Notes under the pieces: generated by a model
Seen by the model: the letters and a program-made list of their open reading frames with translations, nothing else
What the model was told of the DNA's origin: nothing
Database searches by the model: none
In this document: positions 1-10,663 of the stretch, piece after piece
Position numbering within the stretch: the first letter of the stretch is position 1
Layout of the letters: every line of letters starts with the position of its first letter
Program-made: the position numbers and the translations under genes
Assembly (NCBI GenBank): GCA_016859345.1
Contig: CM029123.1
Span: 1,596,501 to 1,660,500, forward strand
DNA length: 64,000 bases
Source of the DNA: Istiophorus platypterus
Taxonomy: Eukaryota > Chordata > Actinopteri > Istiophoriformes > Istiophoridae
Direction: 5' to 3'

Positions 1-325
1 CCTGATTCCCTCCCTCTCTTTCTCTCTTGGTCTCTCACTCTCTCCCAATTGCTCTCTCTGTCTCCCTCTCTCTTTCTCTCAGAACCCATCTGATTGAGGA
101 AGACAGCTACTCACCATTAGCCAGGATCTGTTCAGCATTTCTAACTGTAGAAGTGGAGTTGTCATTGCTGCTGTCACCAAGTGCTGCTCATAGGGGAGTG
201 CTGGATCTCTATAAATAATAACTATAAAGAGTCTGGTCTAGACCTGCTCTATATGAAAAGTGCCCTGAGATAATCTCTGTTATCATATGGCGCTATTTAT
301 AAAAAAATGAATTGAAGTGAAATTA
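1..325 (+). mobile_element. L2-like (Maui-like) LINE, 3' UTR and tail only
   Basis: A CT-rich stretch leads into the 3' UTR and tail seen in the other L2 copies of this window: a block reading 'agtctggtctagacctgctc', then 'tatatgaaaagtgccctgag', then an A-rich GAATT-type tail near 300-325. No reverse transcriptase sequence is present, so the copy is either heavily 5'-truncated or continues left of the window. The short open frame at 27-218 lies in the CT-rich part and is not a gene. Confidence 0.8.
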
Positions 326-1954
326 ATTGATTTTAACTTGCACACTCAAACTCAAGTCATGGTGAAAGTTACTTGTCTCATCTAAATTTGTCGACCATAT
401 TGCATGGTGATTTAGCTAGTTTTTCTTCATCTTGTTGTCCTGTCTTTATAAGAGCAAAAACATACTGTTGATTAATATATTTTATCACATTTTTGCTTTC
501 AAAGTAATACTAGTGCAATGACTTTTCAGTTGCCTAGGTAATCCTTAGTATAGCCACCCTCTCTCTCCAATTTGGTCATTGGTCAGTTCTACTTCAGCCT
601 GCTATGCACTGTGTAAATGTGTGGTGTAATGCAGATATATGGACAAGCATAACCAACAAAACACCAACAAAATCTTTTCTGTCACCTCTGTGGAACTGGA
701 GAAAGAAGGGGCCTTGTATCCACCTTTTTCTTTTCCTCTGGGATTTGAAAAACTGGCACCACCACAAGTCCTGGGAAATGAGAATGGCCATCTCCCTCTC
801 ACAAATACCTTTCCATTTTCACTGAGAGTTGCGGTGATGGCTAACAGGGGCAAACAGTGACACGATAATAATCATCAGATTCTTACTCAGAACAAGATCA
901 GGGAATGCGAGAGAGCCCTCGAACCCCTTGGGGTCACACCAGTTCCTTGCAACATGCTCACACCATATGCATACCTAAACCAAATGTGGCATTTTCACAA
1001 GTGTTAATCACTTGAGCGGACCATCTCCCTTGCATGTCTTTCTGAGTGTAATTACATTGTAATCCAATTAATTTCCCTTGTGCAATTAAAGTGAAGTGTG
1101 CTCTGCAAATCACTGCTAGACTTGTGCTTCATTAGCATACACTTAACAGTCAAGCATCATCTGCAAGAGAAGGCAAGAATAATCTATAGAGAGGGGTGTG
1201 GGGTTTCTACTCCTAGAGCTCAGGCAGTTCACCTTTTCCAAAAATGTGCTATTGGAGTGGAAAACATTTTGAAAAGATCACTGCTTTTGATAGTTGACAA
1301 GTAATCATACACATATGATTACGTATATACGTATACTTAGTTATTTTGTGCCACTAAAGATGGTATTGTATTGTTGCATTTGTCCAGGCTTGAAGAGTTC
1401 TGCCTCCATCCCTCTGTAGTGGAAAGTCCTGTAATTTTGGTTGTGGTGCTCACAGATTTTATAGTTTTATTCTATTTAAAACTGAATAGCAATGTGCCTG
1501 TCCAGATGCAGTGTGCATTTTAATCTAGATAAGGCACAGAACACACCGCAAAATTTTTTCATTGTGACCAATTTTTCATAGAAAGTAATTGCAATGATCA
1601 CTCAGATTGTGGTGTGTGGACTCTCAATATCAAGGTATAGAGTAATATTATTATATATGTCTTTAATATAAAGGTAGAGTTTTTACTGTTTTTTCTGATT
1701 ATGAACAAACTACAATGAATATGTAATGCGCCTAGGGTGAAGTAATGGAGAGGAGAGAGGAGGAAAAGAGCAGTAATTGTCTGGTAAAATATTTGAAGAG
1801 GTGTGGATTATTTTTCTAATAAAAGACAACAGAGGCTTTAGTTTTTATTTCCATTTATCAACACAGAATCTTCTCATGTTATTCTGAGCTGCAGTGATGG
1901 AATAAAAGTGTAAAAACATCAACACTGTCAGGAATCCTGCCAGGATTAAACATT
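326..1954. other. Unassigned AT-rich sequence
   Basis: I see no recognisable gene, RNA or mobile element here. Open frames are all under 90 codons, overlap on opposite strands (for example 594-860), and show no domain motif. Confidence 0.5.
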
Positions 1955-2219
1955 TTATTCAATTCAGTTCAATTCAATTCAATTTTATTCATATAGCACC
2001 ATATCGTAACAAACGTTATCTCAGGGTATTTTTCATATAGAGCAGGTCTAGACCAGACTCTCTATACTTATTATTTACAGAGACCCAACATTTCCCCCAT
2101 GAGCAAGAACTTGGCAACAGCGGCAACGAAAAACTCCCTTTTAACAGGTAGAAATGTTGAACAGATCCTGACTCATGGTGAGGGGGGGGGGGGGGGGGTC
2201 TGCCTCGACCAGCTGGGTT

Positions 2220-2251
<32 letters not shown>

Positions 2252-2905
2252 AAGAGCAGGAGCGAGACATAGAGATGGGGGGCAGGAGGGAGGAGAGAGA
2301 TCATAGCATAATAATGAGACAAATAGCAAAACTAATATTTGTACTAACAGGGCTAATAATATTACTACTAGGACTAAATGAAATGGTAACAGTGGTAATC
2401 ATAATAATTAAGGCAGTGGGTGTTGATCAGGCTCATGGGGCAGTAGATGGTCTGCAACCATGGATCCAGACTCAGGAGCATCAGAGACAGAAAAACCTGC
2501 AGAAAGCGACAGGAGGAGAAAGGAGAGAGACAAGGAAGCACAAACATACAGGAGAGAGAAGAACGGTTAGTAATGAGTATTTTTTAGATATGAATGTACA
2601 ATTGTACTAATAGGACTAAAAGAAATGGTAATTAAAGCAGTCAGTGTTGATCAGGCTCATGGGGCAGTAGATGGTCAGCAGCCATTGATCCAGACTCTGC
2701 AGCATCAGAAACAGGTGGTTCTTGTCAATACTGCCAGAGCAGCATTCCGAATCAGCTGGAGACTATTTAATATCTTATTGCGATAGCTGGATAATAAGAA
2801 ATGCAATAATCGAGCCTAGAAGTAACAAAGGCATGTACTAGTTTTTCTGCATCATTATTACATAGGTGAAAAAGGGAGTCACTTCCGGTGGTGCTATGGA
2901 GAAAT
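1955..2905 (-). mobile_element. L2-like LINE, 5'-truncated and rearranged
   Basis: Read on the minus strand this is the end of an L2 ORF2 followed by its 3' UTR and a TTCAA-type tail (about 1955-1995 on the plus strand). The 3' UTR carries a run of about 18 G (2181-2198) and an AG array (2221-2250). The block with 'gatcaggctcatggggcag' occurs twice (about 2420-2490 and 2645-2710), so part of the UTR is duplicated. Compared with the copy at 13.7 kb, about 70 bp of ORF2 are missing near 2880. The plus-strand open frame at 2275-2610 is an antisense shadow. Confidence 0.8.
2181..2250. repeat. Poly-G run and (AG)n inside L2 3' UTR
   Basis: A homopolymer of about 18 G is followed after about 22 bp by about 15 AG units. 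Equivalent low-complexity blocks occur in other L2 3' UTR copies here (poly-C near 47070), so they belong to the element. Confidence 0.85.
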
Positions 2906-3096
2906 AGGATGTTTAAGTAGCTCTCAAATTACGCTAATAACTGAACAAAATCATTCATCACCAGCATACGTGTAAAAGACAGAAATATTAATAGCACAAA
3001 CATTAATGCAAACAGTCCACATTGTTACCCACACAAAAACTGAAAAAAGATGGAGAGGAATGCAAAGATGAGAGAGAAATGCACAATAATTGATTG

Positions 3097-3108
3097 TGCG
3101 TGTGTGTT

Positions 3109-3174
<66 letters not shown>
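3097..3174. repeat. (TG)n microsatellite
   Basis: About 38 TG units with a few TT interruptions at the left end. It lies directly upstream of the L1 fragment. The valine-cysteine open frame through it is an artefact of the repeat. Confidence 0.95.
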
Positions 3175-3176
<2 letters not shown>

Positions 3177-3177
3177 G

Positions 3178-4195
3178 CCAGCAAAATGGGGGGTATCTCA
3201 TAGTTTGAATATCAAAATTGAAAATGAATCTATAAGAAGGGCTAAAATTCTATCCCACCTAAAATCTCTTAACACCAACCAATATTCTTACAGAAGAATG
3301 ACTCACACAATAAGCTGGGGGGTAGGTGGATGAGAGAAATATATCACTGTAATTTTCCCTCCAAACCCAGGGAAATACAACAGTATTTGATAAGGAAGGT
3401 AGGTATATATTGTCTAGTGGATTGTACTTAATCTCACTAACCTTGGTTAACCTATATGGTCCAAACTTCAAAAACCCTAATTTCTCAATATAGTATTTAA
3501 TTTAATCCCAGATATTTCCAAGACCAATATGATTATTGGCGGTGAGTTAAATTGAGTAATAGACCAACAATTGAACAGGTCTTCATCTTGCAGAATAAGC
3601 AAATCCGAATCCAGTTTGAATACATATATAAACAATACAAATAAATATAATGTACGGATGGTTATCGACCCGTCACGAACAGCTCAATCGCTCTATTCAA
3701 GTGTACATAAAGTGTACACTACAATAGATTTTTTGGTCGACTCCAAACTCATGCCATTTACCTCTAACCCAAAATACTATTAAAAAACCTATCTTAGACC
3801 ATTGTTCTCTTACATTTTTTGTGAAATTGAAGGGAATACAGAAAAATTAGTCGAACTGAGGATTTGAACCTCAAATGCTTGTAGAAGCTAAAATCTTTGA
3901 ATATTTGAAGTTACAGCAAGAATTATTCTTCAAGACAAAAGACACTTTTGGAGTTTCTCCATCACTGCTCTGGGAAACCTTTGAAGCCTTACTCAGAGGC
4001 TGCATCATTTTATAATAAACACCTCGGAATAGCAAAAAGAAGGCGGAGCAGATAGATCACACCTAGAGAAAATTAAGTTTTATTTTGATGAACAGTAATT
4101 TCTCTTTCCTGAACAACAGATAAGTTGAATACAAACTCAAAAATTACAAGTATAACTGGATGAATGGGAGAAAGAATTGTTAGACAGGTATACCC
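3178..4195 (+). mobile_element. L1-clade LINE fragment (ORF2 endonuclease and linker)
   Basis: Conceptual translation with several stops and frameshifts gives the order expected at the start of L1 ORF2. It begins with 'SLNIKIENESIRRAKILSHL', then 'NLYGPNF' near 3450, 'IIGGELN' near 3535 (the GDFN position, with D changed to E), and 'YSSVHKVYTTIDFLVDSK' at about 3696-3750, matching the 'SPVHxxYxRIDYFL' endonuclease block. The linker follows with 'FEYLKLQQEFFFKTKDTFG' and 'SLLWETFEALLRGCIISY'. The reverse transcriptase is absent, so the copy is 3'-truncated. Piscine L1 (Swimmer-like) is my best guess from memory. Confidence 0.7.
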
Positions 4196-5595
4196 CCTTT
4201 TTCTTTCTCTTTTCTATTCCTCTTCTCTTATTTTATGTTATGTTTGTAGGATAGTGTGAAAATTGAAGCAGGTCCCTATCTGTATAAATGTCATGTTTTC
4301 TTCCCTATCCTTCCAAACAAAATGTTTGATACAAAAGTAGCAGCCTATCATTATGGTGAGTATTGTGCCATTTGATTTTCTTTTTTCCCTCAATTTTCCC
4401 TGTGGCTTTCCATTTTGGTTAGTCAAAGCTAAATATTCTTGACTTTCTTGATGGTGTTGTTGATGACCTTTGCAGTATTATCGAAAATGGACTAGAGACA
4501 GTGATAAGGGTGAAGCTGCAGCGTGTTCCATATGGTGCCCCAGCCAAGACTCTTGTGAAGTCCTTAAAGCTATGTTCAGGTTATTATAGGTCTGAAAAAT
4601 ATGCACAAAAGGACACCCCACTGGATGATCTATTCTGAAATCTAACATTGAGATCTGATAAAACATTCCAAGAGCAATCTAAGGAGGAGCAGCACTTGCA
4701 TTCAGGTGTGTTGCCATTTTGCCAGCTTCCAATAAACACGATTCAGCTGTTCTTTTCAGATTAAATGCACCAGTATGCATCATGTGCAAAATTATTCTTT
4801 TGTGGCTGAGACATGTCAAGCAGGTCAGTTTTCAACTTCTGAACATGCATTCCAAATGTGTTTGTAGGGAAACCAAGAGGATTGGATACTGAAAAAATGA
4901 AGGCCATACAACTGAGACAGTTTGCCCTCTTTATAGGAAAAACTGCCTAGGGGCAATATTACAGTGCAGCTGTATGAAATACCTCTAGTAGTCATTGTGA
5001 AAGTTGCAAATAGAGTGAGAACCACAGACTCTGGTGCAACTATCTGGCAATAACTGGATGAAGAGCTTGGGTCTTTATATTACAAGGTTGAGGAGATGAA
5101 GCAAAAAGCGGTGTGGAGATGAACCAGCAACCAGATGAGGGAAGCCATGGCTACCACACAAACACACACACACAGATGGGAGATGGAGACATAAAGGAGA
5201 CAGGGTAGAACAGGAAAAAACAGGGAAGGAATTGAGTAGGATATCTATAATATAATTATCTATATAATTTCCTTTAGAGAATATGTGAAATCCGCATGAA
5301 TGATTCTTAAATGGTAAACCGACACCACGGTCTTTCGTATAGGAGCTTTTTCAAGCACATTCAAACTTCTGCTCTCCTAAAGGAAACCTCTTTCCTGCAA
5401 TGGTATTGAAACTTGCAAGTAACTGCATAATTTATAAGGATATGTAGTTAGTTTGCTTCTTTTCTAATAATAGCAACTTTATACTCAAGAATAAATCCTG
5501 CATCAGTATTTGCTCATCGAAACCTGGGACTTGACTTGTCATTTGACACTTTTGTAACAATGGTAGACTGGTACCACAAAAAAAAAAATTGACTC
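4196..5595. other. Unassigned sequence
   Basis: No gene or element recognised. A short CA tract sits near 5158-5175. All open frames are under 80 codons and without motifs. Confidence 0.5.
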
Positions 5596-6269
5596 AAAAG
5601 CTTGACTCAGGATAAAAAGGAGGATGACAGATAGATAAGGCAACAATTCCAAAGGGGCTGGGCAAAAACATGGTAAAGACTAGGCAACCAAAAAAATCTG
5701 GAAAATTAACACAAGGAGAATTGTTGAATTTTTGTCACTAGGAACAAGGACAAACTGGCACAGAGGGAAGGGGAGGGAAAGGAACAAATACAGGAATAAA
5801 TAGGAATAAATACACTGAGAGAGGGAAAGACAATTTGACACTAATTAGGGTGGGGCAGACAATCAAAAAGGTGTAGAACAGAGGAGGACAGGAAATGTGC
5901 ATCTGAAACGAGATGGATAGTTAATGACTTCAAATAAAACATGGTACACAAGTTGACTGTCCTTGGTTTAATGCAGGGAAAGTGAAACATGGGATGGGTT
6001 CTCCAGGATTTGGCTTCAGACGGACCACAGACAGACTGATAACCTTTAGGACAGGAAAAAGTACCACAAAACAAGGAGCTAACTTATGGATGCCACTCAA
6101 AAAGGGAAATCCTGGGTAGCCAGCCAAACTCTCGGTCCAGGTTGGCATGAAGAAGCAAGAGACCATCTCCAATCTGTCAACAACTTGTACCAGGCTGAGG
6201 TCTTCAGCTATTGGCGAGTGAGTATCCATATGCAGCAGAAATAGCGAATGAGGGTTTGGGCTGAGGGAA

Positions 6270-7010
6270 TTCGGACTTTGGTCTCTAATTCAGGAAACAG
6301 GGGTTACTGGTAGCCATAAAATCACTGAAAGGGAGAGACAAGAAGCAGTGCATGGTGATGTATTGTGTGCATACTCAGTCCAGTTGATTATGTGATGTGA
6401 GACAGAGAAGACAGGTTTCCAGGATTGATTCTTTCTGTTTTTCCATTAGATTGGGGATGGTATCTGCTAAAGAGACTAACTGTGTTCCAAAGCAGAGAGG
6501 AGAATGCCTTACAGAATTGAGAGACGAATTGGTGCCCTCTGGGGCAGCTGTGGCTCAGGTGGTAGAGCGGGAAGGGTGGTGGTCTGATCCCCGGCTCCTC
6601 CAGTCCATGTGTCGAAGTGCAAGATACTGAACCCCAAAATTGCCCCCAATGTGTGTGTCATTGTTGTGTGAATGTGTAGGTGTGTAGTGCACATCAATGT
6701 GTAGAAAAATGCGCCCTGTGAATGTGTGTGTGAATGGGTGAATATGACAGTAGTGTAAAAGTGCTTTTGGTGGTCAAAAAGAATAGAAAAGTGCTATATA
6801 AGTATGGTCAATTTACCATCTGACACTATGTCTCTAGGATATCTGTGCAAATGGAAAACAGCAGGGAGAGCATGATCTCAGCATGACCTCAGCCGTTTCC
6901 TTGGCTGAGGGTAGTTTAAGCAGAGGAATGATAAAATCATTTTAGAAATTGATCCTATAATGCGAGGACAGTGGTGTTACCTTCAGATAGGGGAAGACCT
7001 TGGATGAAAT
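6270..7010 (-). pseudogene. gypsy integrase, interrupted
   Basis: An integrase would join element DNA to the host genome. On the minus strand, 'ISLDFIQGLPLSEGNTTVL' (near 7000-6950) contains the first acidic catalytic position, followed by 'DIVSD' (near 6830). After the SINE come 'RGHQFVSQF' and 'YHPQSNGKTERIN', which carry the region of the catalytic glutamate. Stop codons lie between these blocks, and the SINE splits the 'SD/RG' motif. This copy cannot make an active protein. The family assignment is firm because several independent motifs occur in the correct order. Confidence 0.75.
6541..6819 (+). mobile_element. tRNA-derived SINE inserted in gypsy integrase
   Basis: The head is tRNA-like: an A-box-like 'TGGCTCAGGTGGTAGAG' at 6550-6566 and a decayed B-box-like 'GTCTGATCCCC' near 6582-6592. 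The body contains 'ctcctccagtccatgtgtcg' and the tail 'aaaagtgctatataagta'. It is a mobile copy and not a functional tRNA gene, because no cloverleaf can be drawn beyond the promoter boxes. The two flanks share only about 2 bp (CT) as a possible target duplication. Confidence 0.8.
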
Positions 7011-8040
7011 CCAGGGAGATGTCAGATCAGGGGCAATGAGGTTTAAGCCTGTGGACACAGAAAAAACAAATATGATGTTTAGTCTCTTCACAGTTCAGAT
7101 GTACTCCCAAGTTCCTTGATTGGTCCACAGCAGGAATGGCTGCTCTGCTCCATTTAACCAATGACTCCAGTCCTCCAGTACTACCTTGACAACCAGCAGA
7201 TCCCTGTTCGTGACAAAGCATTTTTTCCAACAGAGGAAATTTTTCTGGAGAGCTGGGGACAGGGATATAGCTTGTTATCCTGTGGGGAGTGTTTAGAAAG
7301 GACAGTTCCAATCCCAAAGAGCTGGTGATCTAAGAGGCATTGTAGGACCTGACACATATACTCTGTGGGTTAGCTTATCCAGAGAGAAGAGAAGAGAGAA
7401 CTAGGGGTACCAGGAAGCAGGTCAGTGGCTCAATTGTACTCAGAGTGAGGGGGTAGAGAGGTGGCTTGAGACTTGCTAAAGACTTCTCTGAGGTGGAGAT
7501 ATCTGGAAAAACTGAGTCTGAAGGTTCAGAAAGTGTACTGGGTACCAGGGGCTACTGTGCCTTTTGCTCAAGGGTAGAGGGACAAGCTGGTATCTGGGAA
7601 CACATTGTTGACAAGCAGATTAGAAAACAGCCCTGTCCCCAGTCCATTACCTCCCCAGTACTGCAGTTAATCTGAAGATTGTGTCCTTTGGCCAGGGGAC
7701 AACAATAATGAGAGGGTGCACAGGAGAGTTGTACAGATCAAAACTGAGTCATTCCATATGCTCCTGAGCCACATGGAAGTTGACCAGTTGAGAGCAATGA
7801 CTAACTTTGCACAACAGGCAGCTATCCAGACAGTTGGCCTCCAGGGGTTTAGGCAGTGAGACTGCAAGCAGTTTCCTAGCCAAACATCATAAGCTCTCAT
7901 CCACCCTTAGATGAGTTCTTATGGACTTGTGACACAGGGTATGAAAAGGACAACAAGAGTAAGAGGACAAGTAGGGAAAACGTACATGTTACCAGAGCCC
8001 TCCTCTTCACTGGCCAAGTTGGTCTGACACTTCATCAAAC

Positions 8041-8705
8041 TCTGTGATCACAGTGAAAAACTGCAGACATTACTACATTTTTTTGCCTCTTGGGAAGTGG
8101 ATCTTTCTGTAGTGGTCATTTGGTTTGGTAGGTCAGCAGTTAATCCCAGACTGGCATATCTCAAAATCGGTTTAGTAGATTGACATAATTTTTTTCAACA
8201 AAATCCATGTTGTCTAGAGGATGAAACCTGTTAAGGGCCAGAAAACAGGAGCAGTTAATAAGAAGAGCAGCCATTTTCCTCCATAAATTTTATTTTATAT
8301 CATGAAATGTATGACAATTAAATGCATTTTAAGTCTTCAAACAAGGGTTTCATAGATGTTATCTCTATGTTACTTTTTCATTACTGCTCTTGAAATGTAT
8401 CTTTAGTTGATTTATTTATTTTTGTTGGTAAAATGACCCCTTGCAATGTGAGAGACAAGATTTGTATCTTTTTTCACCATATGGACATCATAGCCAGTTC
8501 TTATTGCAAAATTTCTCTAGGTTATTGGACTAACGCCAAGCTTAACCTCAGCCTTCAACACACAAAAACACCTTCTCCTTTTCAATTTTGTTTTTCATTT
8601 CGTACAATTGCAACCAGTTCTGGTAGGAGTGGGTTTGTTAATTAAGAGAGATTGGGCCTTTGACTGCCTCTACTACTGGTCAGAATTGCAAAGTGCAGCT
8701 AAATA
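8041..8705. other. Unassigned AT-rich sequence
   Basis: No element or gene recognised between the gypsy relic and the next SINE. The open frame at 8433-8645 has no recognisable motif. Confidence 0.5.
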
Positions 8706-8707
8706 TA

Positions 8708-8992
8708 AATGGACCATACTTATATAGCACTTTTCTAGACTTTTTGACCACTCAAAGCACTTTTACACTACTGTCACATTTACCCATTCACACACACATT
8801 CACACAGCACATGTTTCTACATTGATATGCACCTAAACATTCACACGCCGATGACACAAACATCGGGGGCAATTTGGGATTCAGTATCTTGCTCAAGGAC
8901 GCTTCAACATGCAGACTGGAGGAGCTGGGGATCAAACCACCACCCTTCCGGTTGGTGGGCAACCGCTCTACCACCTGAGCCACAGCCGCCCC
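8708..8992 (-). mobile_element. tRNA-derived SINE, minus strand
   Basis: The reverse complement starts 'ggggcggctgtggctcaggt' with the A-box, then has a good B-box ('GGTTTGATCCCC', about 8927-8938 on the plus strand), the 'ctcctccagtc' block and a 3' end with 'gtgctatataagta'. It is the same family as the copy at 6541-6819 and is close to full length. Confidence 0.85.
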
Positions 8993-9159
8993 GAACATGG
9001 CACCAAGGTGAATGAGGCCATTTGCAACATGTTATAAATATGTTTATATTTCTTCTTGTATCCAGGCCACATGATGAGAAATTTTATCATCTTTTCCTTG
9101 TCTCAGGGCTAACCTATTAACAATGTTTCATGGAAATACATCTAGAGCTGTTTTATAAT

Positions 9160-9438
9160 CTGTGGCTGTAGCTCAGGAGGTAGGTCATCCACCAACTGTA
9201 GGGTCAGCAGTTTGATCCCTGGCTCCTCCAGTCCGCTTGTTAAAGTGCCCTTGGACAAGATACTGAAAGTGTATCATCACTGTATGAGTGTGTGTTTGTG
9301 TGTGGTGAAGAAAGCACTAAATGTGTAGAAAAGCCATGTATGAATGTGTGTTAATGGGTAAAGTTGGCAGTAGTGTTAAATCGCTTTGAATGGTCCAAAA
9401 GACTAGACAAGTGCTGTATAAATACAATCCATTCCATC
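9160..9438 (+). mobile_element. tRNA-derived SINE, plus strand (divergent subfamily)
   Basis: The A-box-like 'TGTAGCTCAGGAGG' at 9167-9180 and B-box-like 'AGTTTGATCCCT' at 9210-9221 are followed by 'ctcctccagtccgcttg' and the tail 'gtgctgtataaata' (9411-9424). The body differs from the other two copies by several changes and a short deletion, which suggests a different subfamily. Confidence 0.8.
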
Positions 9439-9469
9439 TAATTTCTCCTCTTTATTCACTCATAATGCT

Positions 9470-9800
9470 AATAGCCAAAATGCAGAAATGCAAATATTTA
9501 AACAATGATTCCAAACAAGTATGCAGGAGAATCAAGAATTGGAAAAGAAAGACAAATCAGGAGCTATACTACTTTTAAGATGAGTACATCATTGTCATCC
9601 TACAATAAACTGATTAAGGATACAAGGACAAATTATTTCTCTAACTTAATTCTTGTTAAAAAAAAAACTTAATCCTAAAATTCTTTTTAATACTGTAAAT
9701 TGCTTCTTAAACAATCCTTTACTGCCAGGGACTCTTAAGTTTAGTAGTGGCAAAATTTTTACTTTGAGTGGAAAGTTACAGGCATTTGGTCATCTGTATT
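9470..9800 (+). mobile_element. L2-like LINE fragment (ORF2 linker)
   Basis: Translation near 9600-9720 gives 'YNKLIKDTRTNYFSNLI' followed by 'LNPKILFNTVNCFLNNP'. This matches the segment between endonuclease and reverse transcriptase in teleost L2 ORF2. The preceding 'RRIKNWKRKTNQE' (9523-9561) fits the same linker. Neither endonuclease nor RT is present. The fragment starts just after the SINE. Confidence 0.55.
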
Positions 9801-9995
9801 GGTTTCTAGCTCATTCAGGGATATTTCATATTCCAGACACCCATCACCATGTGATTTTTTTTCCACAGTCTTTCTAAACAACTTGATAGACATTATTGTA
9901 TGTTCCAGGTAAAAACATCAGCCAGTCCTATAAATATTTTGCCTTCTAAATTTGTTTTAGAAATGATGGGAGGAGGTGTTCCCTCTCTATGTAAC

Positions 9996-10600
9996 TGTTA
10001 TGAACCCAGGTGCTAGACATGTTATATTGTGACCTGGAACTTCTTATTTTGTATCATTTTACTGTTGAAATAGTGTTTTCTCTGTTAAATTAGGGTCCTA
10101 TCAGCTCCTCCAGAGGGACTTCTACAGGCCATGCCTCCAGACTGCCCTTCTGTGTTCGTGACCCAGTCTTTGTCATCTTCAGTTGGTTCATTCTCTTCAC
10201 GTTGCTGGGTCCGTCCACCAGTCGCCAACTGACCCGGTCCTTTGTCAGACTATAAAAACTGCTTGGGCAAATGCCAGGGCAGTGGTAAATTGATGTGACC
10301 ACTCTGCATATGTGTTTCTTAAAAAAAGTGTTAACATGTTATTATTACCACTGTGGTTAACTTTGATCCATGTTTGAGTTTAATAAGGTTAACTGGTTCT
10401 GAGATACTAGATTTGTGTATGTTTTGGACCCTGGCACTAGGCTTAGTTTACTGTTTATTTTCATATCTCTTCTGATTGTGCACATCGCGTAGGAGATCGG
10501 ACTGTTTTAGTTAACAATAGGATTTATGGGTGGCTGCTAGAATGATTTTATTTTGGCCCGGTAAGACTGGTGCAGTTTAATTTGGCTTCATTTCTACAAA
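9996..10600 (+). mobile_element. Probable LTR / 5' leader of Gmr1-like gypsy element
   Basis: The region upstream of the gag relic begins 'TGTTATGAACCCAGGTGC', a TG start typical of an LTR, and contains a TATA-like 'TATAAAA' at 10251-10257. No second LTR is visible for comparison, so the right boundary and the primer binding site are not defined. The call rests mainly on position ahead of gag. Confidence 0.4.
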
Positions 10601-10663
10601 ATCCCACACTTGAACAAACTGATACTTGTAGCTGGCCAACTCACTATCTCAGTGTTGAAACAC

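Larger units (their letters stand above)
5600..8040 (-). mobile_element. Ty3/gypsy LTR retrotransposon relic (pol), minus strand
   Basis: Reading the minus strand from 8040 downward gives pieces of one pol gene in the normal Ty3/gypsy order. They are a protease region (about 7900-7660, 'LYNSPVHPLII' then 'PW'), the start of the RT linker (about 7660-7330), RNase H (about 7290-7080, 'LEDWSHWLNGAEQPFLLWT'), and integrase (about 7010-6270, split by a SINE). C-terminal integrase sequence ('PFQ', 'FPELETKVRIPSAQTLIR', 'TSAWYK') runs to about 6100. The RT core between 7330 and 7290 is missing. Stops and frameshifts are scattered throughout. No LTR was identified, and the outer limits are approximate. 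Confidence 0.75.

Noticed and set aside
2275..2610. 111-codon plus-strand open frame
   Set aside because: It is the antisense of an L2 3' UTR with AG repeats; the same DNA occurs in other L2 copies without a conserved frame.
3094..3333. Frame beginning with alternating Val-Cys
   Set aside because: It is created by the TG microsatellite running into the L1 fragment.
6541..9438. Functional tRNA genes suggested by A- and B-box motifs
   Set aside because: Each is the head of a ~280-bp SINE with a common body and tail; the tRNA cloverleaf is not preserved.
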